From: Ailurus styani
Lineage: Eukaryota; Chordata; Mammalia; Carnivora; Ailuridae
DNA length: 64,000 nucleotides
Reading direction: 5' to 3'
NCBI GenBank assembly: GCA_002007465.1
Contig: LNAC01000003.1
Location: 11,333,142-11,397,141, forward strand
Shown piece after piece: positions 1 to 12,372 of the stretch. A model generated the notes under the pieces. The model saw nothing but the letters and a program-made list of their open reading frames with translations, was not told the origin of the DNA and ran no database searches. Position numbers and translations under genes: made by a program. Position 1 is the stretch's first letter, and the number at the start of each line of letters is the position of its first letter.

Positions 1-2116
1 CAAATGTTAGGGTGGTTTCCAGCTCTTCCATTTGTGTCTCTAAGCTGTAGAATGCTCTCGTCAGATACTATGCTATGTTGCCATTCTCTGGCTATGGGCG
101 TGATTTCACACCCTAAAAGAAGTAACCTATGATCATGTTCTTTATCAGGGCTTTGGGAAAATAGAGACTAGGGTCTTCTCCTGTGGACTGAAACCTCTTA
201 GGACATAATCCAGTCACTACCTGTCCTATGGGAGATTTAGAACATATTTGGAAACAAACTTGGGCACAAGTTCACTTCTAAGTGAACGTGAATCTTGGTG
301 AATATCACCAAGCACAGAGATAGAGGGGTATATGACTCCTGCATCTAATATATGTGTTCAGAGCTACTGAGCGGTTGTTATAATTAGAAGTCAAATAGTT
401 AATATGGATTTCTTTTTTACTTTTAAAAATGAACCCTATCACTTGAATTATAAGCACTCTGTGATTCTCCAAAATATAAACTGCTCTAGTTTATCATATT
501 TTATTTTTAGAATGATGTGCAAAAATTGAGGTGAGAAAATGACTTCTGCATATTTATTTATAATTCAGACCTGTTAATGGCTTGTGTGTGCATGAAATAC
601 TATGAAGGTAAAAAGAAAAAGTTACTTCAAAAGTTGTCAGCTGAAGGGCCAACCAGAAAAGTTTTTAAAAAGCTAAAATTATTAAATGTCAGAAACAGAT
701 TAATTTAATTTATTTGCTTTAAGAAGTGGTAGGAGAATGAAAGGTCATTTAATGTGGTTATTGGGATGATTTTTTGTCATATTTTTTCCAATGGATCAAA
801 TAGGCATCATGACAATGTTGCTAATAGTTTTAATTTTTATATTATTTTGTATGTACGCACGGATATATGGGAGGTGGGTGGGAAGGCAAGTGGGCTTAGG
901 AAGATGGGCCATCCTTCCCCATCAGGAAGGCATGCCTGCTGCATGAACTCTAATCAAAGAGCTAAAGTACTTGTCTAACTTAAAGATTTCATTCCAAATT
1001 CATTATTTAATTAACCAAGAAAATTTGCCATTATTTGATTTAGAACTATAAGATCTCCCTGGCTAAATTACACGCCTGTTTTATCAGCTATTTCTTGCCT
1101 CCTCTGACCACCCTATGGTTCTGCACTTTCTCCCATTATCTTCATTTAGACCTCATTATTGGGCCATTTGGAGCCTCTTGTCCCACTGACTAGAAACTGC
1201 CTTTTACCTCAGTGTCTGCACTTGATTTCCTTCTGTGTTGCCTTAAATCCCACCTGTAGTGCTCCTTGTCTCATGTCCATCCTCTCCATGGGCTTCTTAT
1301 TTCTTCCTGCCCTGCGTATCAGTGGAAACAAGGTGCAGATGGCATCATCTGCCTCCCAACTGCAACTGCAGTCAGCATACGTGGATCATCTGACTTCCCA
1401 CCCTAATTCCTACCATCATCTCAGAGAACGTCAACACCCATGTACGCGATTCTCTAACATATTCTAATTCCTCATTGAGCTATGAAGATACTCATTAAAC
1501 TTGGCTGTAGTCTTGAGAGTATTTGCTTCTGGAAGATTAAGTATCTGTGCTTCTGAATATCATACTCTATATTTCTAAGGCTTTCATTTTGTTATTTTCA
1601 TGAAATTGCTTTACTGATTTCCACGTAGTAGCAAATGTCCTGATTTTTCTTTGTTCTTCAAATGTATTAGTCCATTCCTCCATTAATGTCTGAATCCCTA
1701 TGTAGTGCTGTGTGTATTTAGGGAAAACTACTTATTGTTAGTGGTGCTGTCTTTGTTTTCATTACTATAATTAGTGCCCTGAAGGGCCCAGGGTTTATCC
1801 TTTTGGCCATTTTCTTATGAGTTCTCTTAGTTTTTTGACCTTTTCTTCCTTCACTGCCACTATCTGGAAAATTCTAACATTGTTTAATCCAAACCATTGC
1901 TTTTCTGATTTACTCTCCCATTCTCCTCAGCAATTTGTTCCTTACCCTCATTCTGCTCACATGTTCCCCTAACAACAGCTTATCCCAACCTTAGCCTTTT
2001 ATCTAGTTCACATCAGGAAAAAAGATGCTGACAGTGGAATAATACATAGTAATTAGGAGCAATTGACTAGCTGCTCACCCATTGGCATGGACAGATTGTG
2101 AAAACATATTGCTGAC
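1..2116. other. Unique AT-rich sequence, no gene seen
   Basis: No coding region, RNA gene or young repeat is recognisable here. The open frames at about 754-978 and 1159-1467 have no recognisable domain and no supporting splice or start context. The stretch around 1150-1480 is more pyrimidine-rich and could be a very old repeat, but I cannot assign it. Confidence 0.6.
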
Positions 2117-2210
2117 AAAGAAAGAAGGAGAGAAAGAAAGAAGGAAAGAAAGAAAGAAAGAAAGAAAGGAAGGAAGGAAGGAAGGAAGGAAGGAAGGAAG
2201 GAAGGAAGAA
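2117..2210. repeat. (GAAA)n/(GGAA)n microsatellite
   Basis: A polypurine tract moves from irregular GAAA/GAAG units to a clean run of GGAA units. Open frames crossing it on the minus strand are low-complexity artefacts. Such tracts are often length-polymorphic. Confidence 0.95.
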
Positions 2211-2339
2211 CAGTAAGAAAGAGAAGGAATATAATAATATTTTTGCAGATTAAAAAAAACATAAGGACAAAAAATGACACCAAACATTTTATAAGACGCT
2301 AAGCTTCTTCCATCATTTCTACCCTAGTTTTTTGTAACT

Positions 2340-2640
2340 GGTCTCTCAGTTTTAGCCCTTAGCCTATTACAGTCGATTTATTAAAATTCTCCCAAGGCTT
2401 CCAAAATCCTACAGGGCCCAACAAAACCCAGCACTATTTGTCCACTGTCTTACTTTCTTCTCTATGTTCATCTATTCAGGCTGCTGTGGCTTTTCTCCTT
2501 GAACAAACAGGGAACACTTTTCCCTTGGCCCGCTCCCCTTGGGCGTCTTCGACTTGACTCCCAGATATTCCATGGTTTGTTCCCTCTGCTCATGTTTCTC
2601 AAAAATTTATTCAAAGCCTACTTCTTTGGGCCCTGCAGGG
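2340..2640 (+). mobile_element. L2 LINE fragment, sense
   Basis: The wording 'cctacagggccc', then a pyrimidine-rich stretch with 'ctgctgtggc' and 'gttccctctgctcatg', follows the 3' part of mammalian L2 elements. The copy is old and diverged. A further L2 3' piece in the same orientation lies at 3449-3765, so the two may be one element split by other material. Family assignment is from memory of the consensus. Confidence 0.6.
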
Positions 2641-3448
2641 AGGAGATGGATGGTCAGTGCATATATATGTGAGTAAAACAGAAAAGAAATATTCCTGGTC
2701 CCCTCCCCTAGGAGCTCACCTTCTAGTGTGTGTGCCTTTGGGGAGCTGGGAAGGAGAGTTGATGGGAGACAGATAATAAACAAAAGCAGCAATCTGTAAA
2801 GCATTTTGGAAAGAGATACATTTTATGGAGTAAAATTAGACAGTGGAGAAGGATAGGGACTGCAGGCTTGGGGGTAGAAGATACATTAACATTTTATTTA
2901 TTTATTATTTTTGGATGCCCCAATGACTTATTCACTTCCTCTTCCTGGGGGTAGGAGGACCTCATAGCTGAAGAGTTGGAAAGGAAATCAGGCAATTGTT
3001 GTCGCAGTATGGGCCATTAAAGGGAATAAAGGGCATCTTGTATCTCTAGGTACCCTCTTCCCATCCACCATAAGCATGGGCAGAAGATGTCTCCAATTTT
3101 TGTTCAGAGCATCTAGCTGCTTTATTTTAAATGCATGCTCAGGGAATGCCTTGTTGGGAAAGTGACAATTAATCAAAGAGTACAAAGAAGTCAAGGAGTG
3201 AGCTGTTTGGATATTTGCTGGAACTGAGCCCTATCTGGAGGAGGAGCCAGAGCAGATGCTGGTAGGCACTGGGGTGTTCTAAGAGCAGCACAGAGTTCAT
3301 TGTTTCTGGCCCTCAAGAATGAGGGGGATTAGGACCAGAGGTTGCAGATGGAGGGTGAGCAGGGCTCCAGGAGTTTGCAGGCCTTTCTAAGGGTCCATGC
3401 TTTCTGCTCCAGGTGATGTGGGAAGCTTCCTGAAGGTTCTCAGCAGAG
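2641..3448. other. Old repeat-like sequence between two L2 pieces
   Basis: Around 2700-2880 the text (a 'gagctcaccttctagtg' motif followed by 'gagacagataataaac') resembles old interspersed repeat sequence, possibly antisense L2. The rest, to 3448, is GC-richer and unassigned. No gene is evident. Confidence 0.4.
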
Positions 3449-3765
3449 ATGAATCTCAGTCTGTCTTCAAGTATTTGTTCCAATGTCACTTCTCAGGGAT
3501 ACTCTGACTGCCCTAATCAGAACCCCAACCTCACCTTTCCTGGGCACTCCCTATTCTTATTCTCTGATTTCTTGTTTCTTGATAGCACTTATGAGTATCA
3601 CAGCTATATGCTTTACTTATTTAATTTTTTTCTCTCTCTTCTGCTTCCTTTCCTTGTATTAGAATGGAAAATCCATAAAGGCAGTATATTTTTTTTGTTT
3701 TGTTCACTGACATATTCCCCAACCGCATCTACACATGCATACACTAAGAATAATGCACCGTCAGA
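3449..3765 (+). mobile_element. L2 LINE 3' end, sense
   Basis: The segment follows the L2 3' region in order: 'caatgtcacttctcaggga', a cytosine-rich stretch, 'tagcacttatgagtatca', 'tttacttatttaat', then 'agaatggaaaatccataaa' and 'ttttgttcactgacatat'. An open frame over the segment (3449-3772) is incidental. Confidence 0.75.
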
Positions 3766-4419
3766 TAGATAAATATCACAGGCAAAAGTCATTTGAATAT
3801 GTGCCTATGGGGCAGAGTAGATGAATGAAAGTGGAAATAAGGATAAAACTAATGATTAAATAAAATGAAAGAGGAAACTTACATGGATCTGTGCTACTCC
3901 ATGTTGAGTGAAATGTACACAACCCTTGGCAAACAAGATAAAAACACGTATATACATGTCTAAATAGGGAGAGACACTCTCAGGTGCGAATTTCTTTAAA
4001 TTCCTGATCCTCTGTGATAAATGTTACTGCCTCTGTGTCCATTTTCACATCCACTCCATCCTCAACTTAAAGACAGAAGTCTCTCTCTTATGCAAAGCGA
4101 ATCCTTTCATATTTGTTCAAGATTACATTCCCTTCATTTTTCCTGGGATGTTGCTTCCTAATTTATGCCCTCTATTTTCAGACTTTTAACCATTTACTCT
4201 CCAAAAAGCCTTTCCCTTCATTTCATTGATATGTTTATCTTTCCCATCTTAACAAACAAAGATGAAAACAAGCAAATAGAAAACTTCTGACCCCACATAT
4301 CCTTCCAAATGCTGCTCTGTTCCTTTCAGAGCAAAGCTTTGACAAGTGGCCTAAACGTTCTGTTTCTACTGGGCAAATTCCAGTTCACAGAATCATTTAC
4401 CAAGCAAATTCTTGACCAG
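3766..4419. other. Unique sequence, no gene seen
   Basis: AT-rich sequence without recognisable genes or young repeats. Confidence 0.55.
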
Positions 4420-4592
4420 GGAGCCTGTGTGGTTCAGTCAGTTGAGCGTCTGATTCTTGATTTCGGCCCAGGTTGTGATCTGGGGGCCATGGGATCGATC
4501 CCTGCGTCAGGCTCTGCGCTCAGTGGAGAGTCTGTCTGAGGACACTGTCTGCCACTCCTGCTGCTCGTGCTTGTGCACCTTCCCCCTCTCTC

Positions 4593-4624
<32 letters not shown>

Positions 4625-4644
4625 TTATAAAAACAGAAAAAAAT
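4420..4644 (+). mobile_element. Carnivore tRNA-Lys SINE, older subfamily, sense
   Basis: The head 'gagcctgtgtggttcagtca' followed by 'gttgagcgtctgattcttg' is the tRNA-derived part of an older CAN-SINE subfamily. It continues through the internal promoter B-box-like 'gggatcgatccctg', a pyrimidine-rich stretch and an (AATA)n tail. Divergence from the young copies in this window suggests an earlier insertion. Confidence 0.9.
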
Positions 4645-5136
4645 GGGCTCCTGACCTTATTATACACCTAATGCTCTTTACTTAGAAATATCATTCATTT
4701 GTTAATTTTCATGATAATTTAAAAGACAATTGCATATATGTAATATGTGTCCCCATTCTGCTGGACACTGGGATTGCAAATTGGCAGGAGAGGCTTTCCT
4801 CACCTATGTATCTATCACTATCACCTTCTTGGTCATAAAATGCATCACTTCTGGGTGTTAATTACACAAAATAAAAGATGTAGGCCTTTAAATTAGAACT
4901 CAGAGAAAGAAAGGAAAAAGAAATCTCTGCATAAAAACACAGCAGCTCTGCTAGGAAAAGTTTGCTCAACAGTGTGAATGGCTGATTTTCTTATTGATAT
5001 TTGATCCTGATGCTGAAGCAGTTATTCTTTCCTTTAATATTTTCTCTAATCTCAGAGATCCATAACTTCTCAATTCCATTTTTAAAAAAAATTAAGCCAA
5101 AGGGAAAGCTTGTCAACCAAGAATGGAGTTTGAGAA
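4645..5136. other. Unique sequence, no gene seen
   Basis: No recognisable gene or repeat. The frame beginning at 5001 runs into the following SINE and is not a gene. Confidence 0.55.
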
Positions 5137-5148
5137 AAAGAGGCAGCA

Positions 5149-5532
5149 GGGTGCCTGGGTGGCTCAGTTGGTTAAGCCGCTGCCTTCGGCTCAGGTCATG
5201 ATCCCAAGGTCTTGGGATCTAGTCCTACATCCGGCTCCCTGCTCCACGGAGAGCCTGCTTCTCCCTCTCCCTCTGCCTGCTGCTCTCTACTTCTGGTCTC
5301 TACTTCTCTGTCAAATAAATAAATAAAATCTTAAAAAAAGAAAATCTTAAATAAAAAATAATCTTAAATAAAAAATAATCTTAAAAATCTTAAAAAAATC
5401 TTAAAAAAATCTTAAAAAAAAGAAAATCTTAAATAAATAATAATCTTAAATAAAAAATAATCTTAAAAAATAAAATCTTAAAATATTTAAAAATCTTAAA
5501 ATCTTAAAAAAAAAAGAGAGAGAGAGAGAGAG
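5149..5532 (+). mobile_element. Carnivore SINE with an expanded TCTTAAA-type tail, sense
   Basis: The body begins 'gggtgcctgggtggctcagt' and ends at the usual 'aataaataaaatctt'. About 180 bases of irregular AAATCTTAAAAA/ATAATCTTAAAT units follow, then (GA)n. The target-site duplication 'aaagaggcagca' flanks the whole unit at 5137-5148 and 5533-5544, so the expanded tail belongs to this one insertion. Confidence 0.93.
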
Positions 5533-5544
5533 AAAGAGGCAGCA

Positions 5545-6139
5545 ATATCAGGCAGGAATTAGGGAGCACAATTCCTTAAGGGACTCCAGCGCATGTGGGG
5601 AAGGAGTGAATAGGAAAGAAATTTATAGGAAGGCGAGAGGCCCAATTGTACTGGGAGTTGAGAATAGGGAAGAATGAAATTCTTCCGTGTTCAGGAAGGA
5701 ACTGGTGGGTGAGCTGAGTAGTGGTTCTAGGTGTCTTCTGGTCCCCCACTCAAAATAGAATCTGTATGGAGAAAACTTGGACCAGAAGTAAAGAACTTCT
5801 CTGCATATCCATCTGAATCTGGGGACTTAATTTACCCTCTAACAGAGACAGGAGACTTGATTCTATAAAGAACTCTACTCATGTCTCCTTCCCATGCTAC
5901 TGACATTATATAAGAAGTAAGGTGTTGCCTAAGCCCTCAGGGAATGATAGCCAAACTGCAGAAGGACACTTCAGGTAAGCATCTGGAGCTAAATAAGGCA
6001 ATCACCTTAATGGTGTGTGTGCCAAGTGCAGTAGAAGGAGAAGTATTCAAATTTGCCCTTTGGGTGTCAAGTTCAATTTCACAGAGAAATAAAAATTTGA
6101 GTTGAGAGGTTTAAGATACAAAAAGTTGGTTACGCTCCT
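5545..6139. other. Unique sequence, no gene seen
   Basis: No gene or clear repeat is recognisable. Confidence 0.55.
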
Positions 6140-6480
6140 AGAAGAAAAGAATAAAGGCAGAGGGAACAGTGCATACAAAGAAAGAGGGGCAAGACTTTTT
6201 CTGGAATCTATAGGCAGTTCAATATCACCAAATCAAATGCAGGGGATCATGGGATCATAGCTAGGAAAAGTAGAGGTGGACTATGAGGTTGGTTCAGGAA
6301 CCAATAGTTAAATGTTGAAAGTCATAAATAAATAAAGACATAGGTAAAATATTATGTCTCACAAAAGAGTTTATATTTTTATCATGTAGGCCAATGGAAA
6401 ACTATTGAGGAATTTGGGGAAGGGGAAGACCATGGTAAGATTTGCATGTTGGCAAGCTTACTCTGTCTTTCTCATGGCAG
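6140..6480 (-). mobile_element. L2 LINE fragment, antisense (weak)
   Basis: The order of motifs 'ggcagagggaacagtgcat', then 'catgtaggccaatggaaaac' and 'taagatttgcatgtt', resembles the reverse complement of L2 internal and 3' sequence. The copy is strongly diverged and the edges are approximate. Confidence 0.5.
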
Positions 6481-7803
6481 GTAGACTGGGAAAACCTAAA
6501 ACATTTCTCAAATAATCTTGCATGATTTCTTCCAGGTAACTATGTAGTAGTTAAATACATTCAAGGAAAAACTGCATGCTTTCCCTTCTTGGAGGGCCAC
6601 AAAGCACATTAAATATTCTAAAGTTGTCTTTAATAAAGAAAACTGCCTCATAAACCTAACTCGGATTTCCGAAACTTGTCTAATGCATTGTTGGTCAGTG
6701 TTCTTTATCACAAAAAGGAGAAGCCACTCTAGTTAGAGTTTAAACAGGGAGGTAGTAATTTAAAAATAGTAAGCAACTAATTGATTCTCCAAGAGGGCCT
6801 GGGAGCTAGGATTGTAAGCTCTACAGTGAGAAAAAGCCTCAGTAGTATACCACAAGGGCTGCTTTCAAGAAAAACATTGCTACTACTTAAATCCATTACC
6901 TCAGTTCATACCAGTGAGAATTAGGATCACATGTCAGAAATTCTTCTATAAGTGGTTTAGCAAAGCCGGTCACCTCCACAGCTAAACTCTACAAAAGGTT
7001 GATAATTATGTGTAATTTCACTCTGCTCACTCCTAAAACTAATTTTGCAAGAGCAACTGATTGGAGGAGCCAGGGTAAATGTGACCATTCTGTCTGCAAG
7101 AGAGACTAACAAATTGAGTTCAGGCTCTGTCAGAAGAAGCAGGAGTCATACTGAAGGAATTTAAAATGTAGATTCTTTCAAACATGGTGATTTACCACAA
7201 TATAATTAATATCCAGAAGTGTGACTACAGAATTCTTTCCTACCTACTGCTTATTCTCTAATAACTTCTTAGAACAAGTATGTCTTGTTAACACACTTTG
7301 GGAAACACTGAATCAGAAGCAAGGAGACTAGTAAGAAGGCATAATAAATAAGCCCAAATCCTTAAATCATTGCAGTTTCTATAGCTCAGAATTTCTACTT
7401 AAATGTTACCACCCTTGTAATGGGTAAGGATATAGCCAAAATATGTCACTTGCAACTACCTACTTTATGATAAATACCCAACAACCTCAATCTTGGTTAA
7501 TTAGATATGGTAAAAGTATCTAGAACAAAAGATAATTCTTGGTAGAGAGGCAAAATTTTAAATGACACTATCTTCTTTAGCTTTTTGGTTTAAAGAAATC
7601 CCTTCTCTGCTGCTGGCCACTATTGCACATTTTCAAGGTAGGTAGGTGAGGATTGTGAATAGAAATTCATATAGAGTTACGTTCCAAAAGAATCTGCTTC
7701 TATCCCTGATTTGCTTCCATTTTCCCATATAAGGTGTGCTGGGAAGGAAAGGAAAAAAAAAAAAAAGAATTTAGGGGGAAAGTAAATTGCAAAGAGGAGG
7801 AAT
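6481..7803. other. Unique sequence, no gene seen
   Basis: No convincing coding, RNA or repeat signal. The minus-strand frame at 6508-6711 has no recognisable features. A short poly-A run occurs near 7750. Confidence 0.55.
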
Positions 7804-8277
7804 GTATTTGTTTCCTGAAGCTGCCATAACAAATGACCACACCTTGGTAGCTTCAAATAATAGCAATTTCCCCTCTCACGATTCTGAAGGATAGAAGTCT
7901 GGCCTCAATGCGTCAACAGAGCAGCATTGCCTTGGAGCTCCCTACGTTCCCTTGGAGAATATTTTCCTTGCTCCTTCCTGTTTCTAGTGGCTGTATTTCT
8001 TTACTTGTGACCATATCCCTCCAATCTCTGCCTGAAGGGTCACATTGCCTCCTCCTTTTCTGTCTCAAATTTCCCTTTGCCTTTCTCTTTTAAGGACTCT
8101 TTTCATACCAGTTAGAGCCCACCCAGATAATCCAGATGCTCTCCTCATCTCAAAAGACTTAATTATATTTGCAAAGATCCCTTTTCCAAATAATGTAATA
8201 TTTACAGGCTCCACACATTAGAATGTGGCAATATCTTTGGGAGCAAGGGGAGAATCACTATTTAATCCACTAGAGAG
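7804..8277 (-). mobile_element. MLT1-type (ERVL-MaLR) LTR, antisense
   Basis: The reverse-orientation order of an MLT1-type LTR is present: 'tgccataacaaatgaccaca', 'tctcacgattctgaagga', 'agaagtctggcctcaa', 'gagcccacccagataatcc', 'atttgcaaagatccc' and a terminal 'atccacta'. The sense element therefore starts near 8277. It is old and has no coding capacity. The frame at 7908-8093 lies inside it. Confidence 0.75.
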
Positions 8278-8425
8278 AGGGAAGGTAAAAGCTAAGTTCA
8301 CTAACCTTTCTACTTTCCAGGGTCACTCCTATAGGAAGAAGTAGAAGTGGAGGCAAAGAATCTCTCTGATTTCGGGGGTGTGGAAAATTAGGGTTCTACA
8401 GAGAACTACAGATAGGATCTGTGAG

Positions 8426-8428
<3 letters not shown>

Positions 8429-8481
<53 letters not shown>

Positions 8482-8525
8482 ATAAAGATATCTATCTATC
8501 TATCTATCATCTATTTATCCATCTA
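8429..8525. repeat. (TG)n followed by (TATC)n compound microsatellite
   Basis: About 25 TG units are followed by a short spacer and TATC units. It sits inside the antisense LTR-type repeat, at the point where the related copy at 47.6 kb carries a CTTT-type tract. Confidence 0.95.
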
Positions 8526-8541
8526 CCAAGAAGTTTATTTT

Positions 8542-8751
8542 TTTTAATTTTTTTTATTTTTTAAAGATTTTATTTATTTATTTCACAGCGGGAGAGAGAT
8601 CACAAGGAGGCAGAGAGGCAGGCAGAGAGAGAGGGGGAAGCAGGCTCCCGGCTGAGCAGAGAGCCCGATGTGGGCCTTGATCCCAGGACCCTGAGATCAT
8701 GACCTGAGCCGAAGGCAGAGGCTTTAACCCACTGAGCCACCCAGGCGCCCC
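8542..8751 (-). mobile_element. Young carnivore SINE, antisense
   Basis: It begins with poly-T and 'aaagattttatttattta', and ends 'gagccacccaggcgcccc', the reverse complement of the SINE head. The 14-bp direct repeat 'aagaagtttatttt' flanks it at 8528-8541 and 8752-8765. It inserted into the LTR-type repeat and is younger than it. Confidence 0.96.
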
Positions 8752-9113
8752 AAGAAGTTTATTTTAAGGAATTGACTCATGAGATTATGGAGTTGCAAGT
8801 CTAAAATCTGCAGAAGTAGGCCAACAGGCTGGAGACCTAGAGAAGAGTGTCAGTCTGGGCCCAAAGGCAGTCTGCTGGAATTATTTCTTTTTGCTTAGGG
8901 GAGTTCAGTCTTCCATTCTTTTAAGACCTTCAACATATTAGCTAAGACTCACCCATATTATGGAGGGTAATCTGTTTACTCAAAGTTTACTGATTTAAAT
9001 GTAAATCTCATTTAAAAAATACCTCCACAGAAATGTCCTTCAGAATAATATTTGACCAAATATCTGAGCACTGTGGTCCAGCCAGGGTTACACATAAAAT
9101 TAACTATTAAAGT

Positions 9114-10129
9114 TTATGTGATTCTAAAATAAAGAAAGCATGCCTTTCTTTGACTGGAAATTTCTGAAGTCAGGGGTTCTTTGAAAGATACTTTCCAGGA
9201 CAGCTTTGGAAAGTGTAGCATTCTGTTTTGATAGGAGAGCCTAGAAGACACACTCCTTCCCTCCTCTTTTTCCTACCAGTTGTCCTTGGATGTCAGCATG
9301 CATAGATTATAGCCTACTGGGCTCTTTAGAACCAGAGAGAAGAACCAGAGCCTGAAGTCACTCAGTCAAGCGTGACCCCTAGGACCTTCTGAGGGTTCAG
9401 CACTTGATGCTGACAGATGTCAAAAAGAGAAAGGCTAAGGATCCCCCGAAAGGTGAGGAAATGGATATTACCCTTACCAAAACCACAACAGTAGCAAGAA
9501 TCAATGACATCAGATCAAATCAAATCTAGAAACTAGCTAGGTACCTTCCTTCTACTTATCAGTGCCAAGTTGAATGTGTGGGCATCAGTGGACTCTGCCA
9601 GACCCAGGGACCAGATCGGGACAAGATCAACATAGGGAGTCAGCTGTAAAAGACCTCCTACCCAATACCCATGCACGTACGTCCACCATGCATAACTTTC
9701 CCCCAATATACAGGCCCCATCTCAGAAAGGAAAAAGAATCTTGAATGTGATGTAAATCTCATCCAAAGGAGATTCAATTTCCTTTGATTGTAAGATTAAG
9801 ATTTTTTGCATCATCACTGAAAGTTGAGGTTCCTGAATTAAGCTTAGTTGTTGAGATGTGTTACTTTCTCAAATTTCAAATATCACATAAACAATGGAGT
9901 ACTAAAGCCATATACAATTTTGTTCTAGAAGTATATTTTATTACATCAAAAATATTTATTATATATTGTTAAATAAAAAACTGTAAATTGTCAAATAGCA
10001 CATATATATTTGGGTATCCTTTTTTCTGTTAGAACTAATATAAAATAATATAAAAATCATAAAATATTAATTATATTGTAACTCAAATAAAAAACTTAAT
10101 AAACACACACATAAACACAGAATATTATA
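9114..10129. other. Unique sequence, no gene seen
   Basis: No gene is recognisable. The 3' part (from about 9900) becomes very AT-rich and may already be L1-derived. Confidence 0.5.
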
Positions 10130-10310
10130 TAAAAATATGCACCTAAACCCTGGAAAGACATACCACAAGGAGATAGATGCAGTGGTTATCTCTGGGTGGT
10201 ACGCCCGTGATTGATTTTTATTTTCCATTTTCAGTTTGTCCATATTTTCTAGATTTTCTACATGAACAATTCCTATATTGGTAATAAGAGAAAAATAAAT
10301 ACATGGAATA
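10130..10310 (+). mobile_element. Old L1 (L1M) 3' end, sense
   Basis: The series 'gcagtggttatctctgggtg', 'ttgatttttattttccattt', 'tagattttctacatgaacaa' and 'gagaaaaataaata' follows the 3' untranslated end of old L1M elements. No open reading frame 2 sequence is obvious upstream, so this is a truncated remnant. Confidence 0.65.
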
Positions 10311-12187
10311 TGAGTGCCGTCTCCACTTGCCTGGATTCAATTAACCCACGACATAAACTTTAATATTTAGTCCCTTTTGTTAGATATACATATGTCTTTG
10401 AATCTGATCACTACTTGTGAATTGATAAAATCAATTCTCTGGATGTGTTCAACTATTTTCTAAAGTGTCCACTCGTGATGGATAAAATAATGTGCCCACA
10501 CTTCATAGAGGGAAGTGTCAACCAGAAGAAGCAAGTTGCCAATTCATTTTTTAAGTTTCATTTGCGTATATCTGAGTGACCAGATGTTCCCTCCCTGTGC
10601 GTTGCTCAGCTTTGCCTCACATGAACCAGTATTTGAGGACTGCTGAACTTTAATTTTCTTTAAAGGTTTTTATTATGCCTAAAATTGCTTCCCACTTTTT
10701 GGCAGCACTATTTTTAAGATGTTCGAATCTTGATTTAGTGTATCTTCTTGTAAGTTTTATTTTCATAGCTGTTTCTTATATTAATGGCTATTGCCTTTTT
10801 CTTTTTTTTTTTTTTCATTTTATCTTAAGCTCCTGTTAAGGACAGAGCTCTATGATCTACTGTTCCTAGGAATGACTTCAAATTTTCTCATTACTGCAAG
10901 ACATTAAGTTGCCAAGATATGATTTACTTTAGTAAGTGGCTTTTATGTCATCTACATTGGAGAGTTTTTGTGACTGCTATTTAAATTTCATTTCCCTGGC
11001 AATTTGTCTCAGTGTTAAAAAATAAAAGAAGGGACTATATGTAGGAATCTACCAAGACACCTAAAACATCAGATGACCACCACCGCCTCGTTAGGCAGAC
11101 ACCACCACAGCAGATCCCACAGCTCAGGAAACTAGGGCAGCCCCTGGATAAAGCTGAGGAGAGGGGTACTCCTTGGCACCGCCTCACCAAATGTGTTCCT
11201 ATCAACTGCACACATTTCAGAATATGTTGAAGCAAAGAGAAGACCACAGAAGTGGAAAATTGGAAGGCGGAAAAAAAAATCCCCTCAGGCAAAGATTTAA
11301 AGTTAATTTTCAAGAATGTTTAGGTGGAGCATGCTTGCTGGAGCTCGATAAAGGTAAAGAGTACAATAGAAGCCTTCTGTTCCGATGCTGAGGGACTGTG
11401 TTGAACTGGCTGATAAGAAAACGAAATTGTGTCAGCAAACATAAGGTGACGATGAAGGGGTTCAGATGTGCTGAGGGCTTGCTAAGCAGGGCTCAGAAAA
11501 CTGTCACCCTCTCCATCCGAGAAAGTGATGTTTTACATGTTATTACAGTGCAATATTTGGAGTAAGAAAAATATGAGGCTTATAGAAAGAATCGAATTTA
11601 AATGATTCCTCCATCGGATGGCAAAATATTCCAATATTTTTATATAGTTACATTAAGGAAGAGTGAAGAATTTGAGTTATTGGGTTAAAACAAATACTTA
11701 AGGGAAGCAAAATAATAACACATTATATATGAGTCTTAGTTTGAAAGTTGCTAAGATAATTTAGTAGTCATTTTATTTGCTGATAATGTCTATGGCCATT
11801 ATTATTATTCATTTGATTTATAATGTGCACTTACTTTTAAAACCTCTAGGAACATGTCAATTACAAAATCCTACATGATTTAAACAATGGCATAACTAAC
11901 AATGGCACTTAAGACTTGTGTTAACACTACAACCTCACTGTTACTCACATCAGCAGACCTTAGGTGTATTATCTCAGAAATTACGTTATTGAATTATTCC
12001 CATTCTTGTCATCATATATATTCCTATTCAAAGGCACTAACTTAAAAAATCATTTAAATGTTAAGAATAAAACTTTTAAGTCATGTTTTCCAGAAATATC
12101 CCTAATAATAATTTTAGAGTCAGTCTCAGCATTTTTTTTCCTCTGGTGACACCATCTTCAGAAATTGCCTTTATTAAAAATAATAAA
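10311..12187. other. Unique sequence, no gene seen
   Basis: No supportable gene. Small overlapping frames on both strands at 11035-11391 have no recognisable protein features. A poly-T run lies at about 10803-10815. Confidence 0.5.
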
Positions 12188-12357
12188 AATGAACAGGCAC
12201 TATGTGCCATATGATGCACTGTACGTATCAACAATCTTATGAGCTAAGACTATTATTGTATGTGTTTTTGCAGCGGAAGGAAATCAACACACAAAGAGGT
12301 TGAATAATTGTTTTCTAGTATCACATTGCTGATAGCATAGGCTTAAACCCAAGCTGT
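12188..12357 (-). mobile_element. MIR SINE, antisense
   Basis: Antisense MIR order is visible: a 'cactatgtgccatatgatgc' stretch, 'caacaatcttatgagc', a degraded 'ttttgcagcggaaggaaatc', then 'gaggttgaataat' and 'taaacccaagctgtctt'. MIR is an ancient mammalian tRNA-derived SINE. Confidence 0.7.
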
Positions 12358-12372
12358 CTTGGCGTGGTTTTG

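Larger units (their letters stand above)
8381..9113 (-). mobile_element. Second LTR-type repeat, antisense, carrying a microsatellite and a SINE
   Basis: The order 'agggttctacagagaactac', (TG)n/(TATC)n, 'gtttattttaaggaattgac', 'cagtctgctggaatt', 'attatggagggtaatctg' and 'cacataaaattaactatta' is the reverse complement of a common mammalian TG-to-CA LTR-like repeat. A sense copy of the same family lies at 47568-47962. I do not assert the family name. A SINE at 8542-8751 splits this copy. Confidence 0.75.

Noticed and set aside
2053..2287. Overlapping minus-strand frames rich in F, L, P and S
   Set aside because: They come from the GAAA/GGAA microsatellite and are read in two frames equally well.
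5149..5260. tRNA-Lys gene
   Set aside because: The A-box and B-box-like sequence belongs to the tRNA-derived head of the SINE. It is attached to a SINE body and tail and recurs throughout the window.
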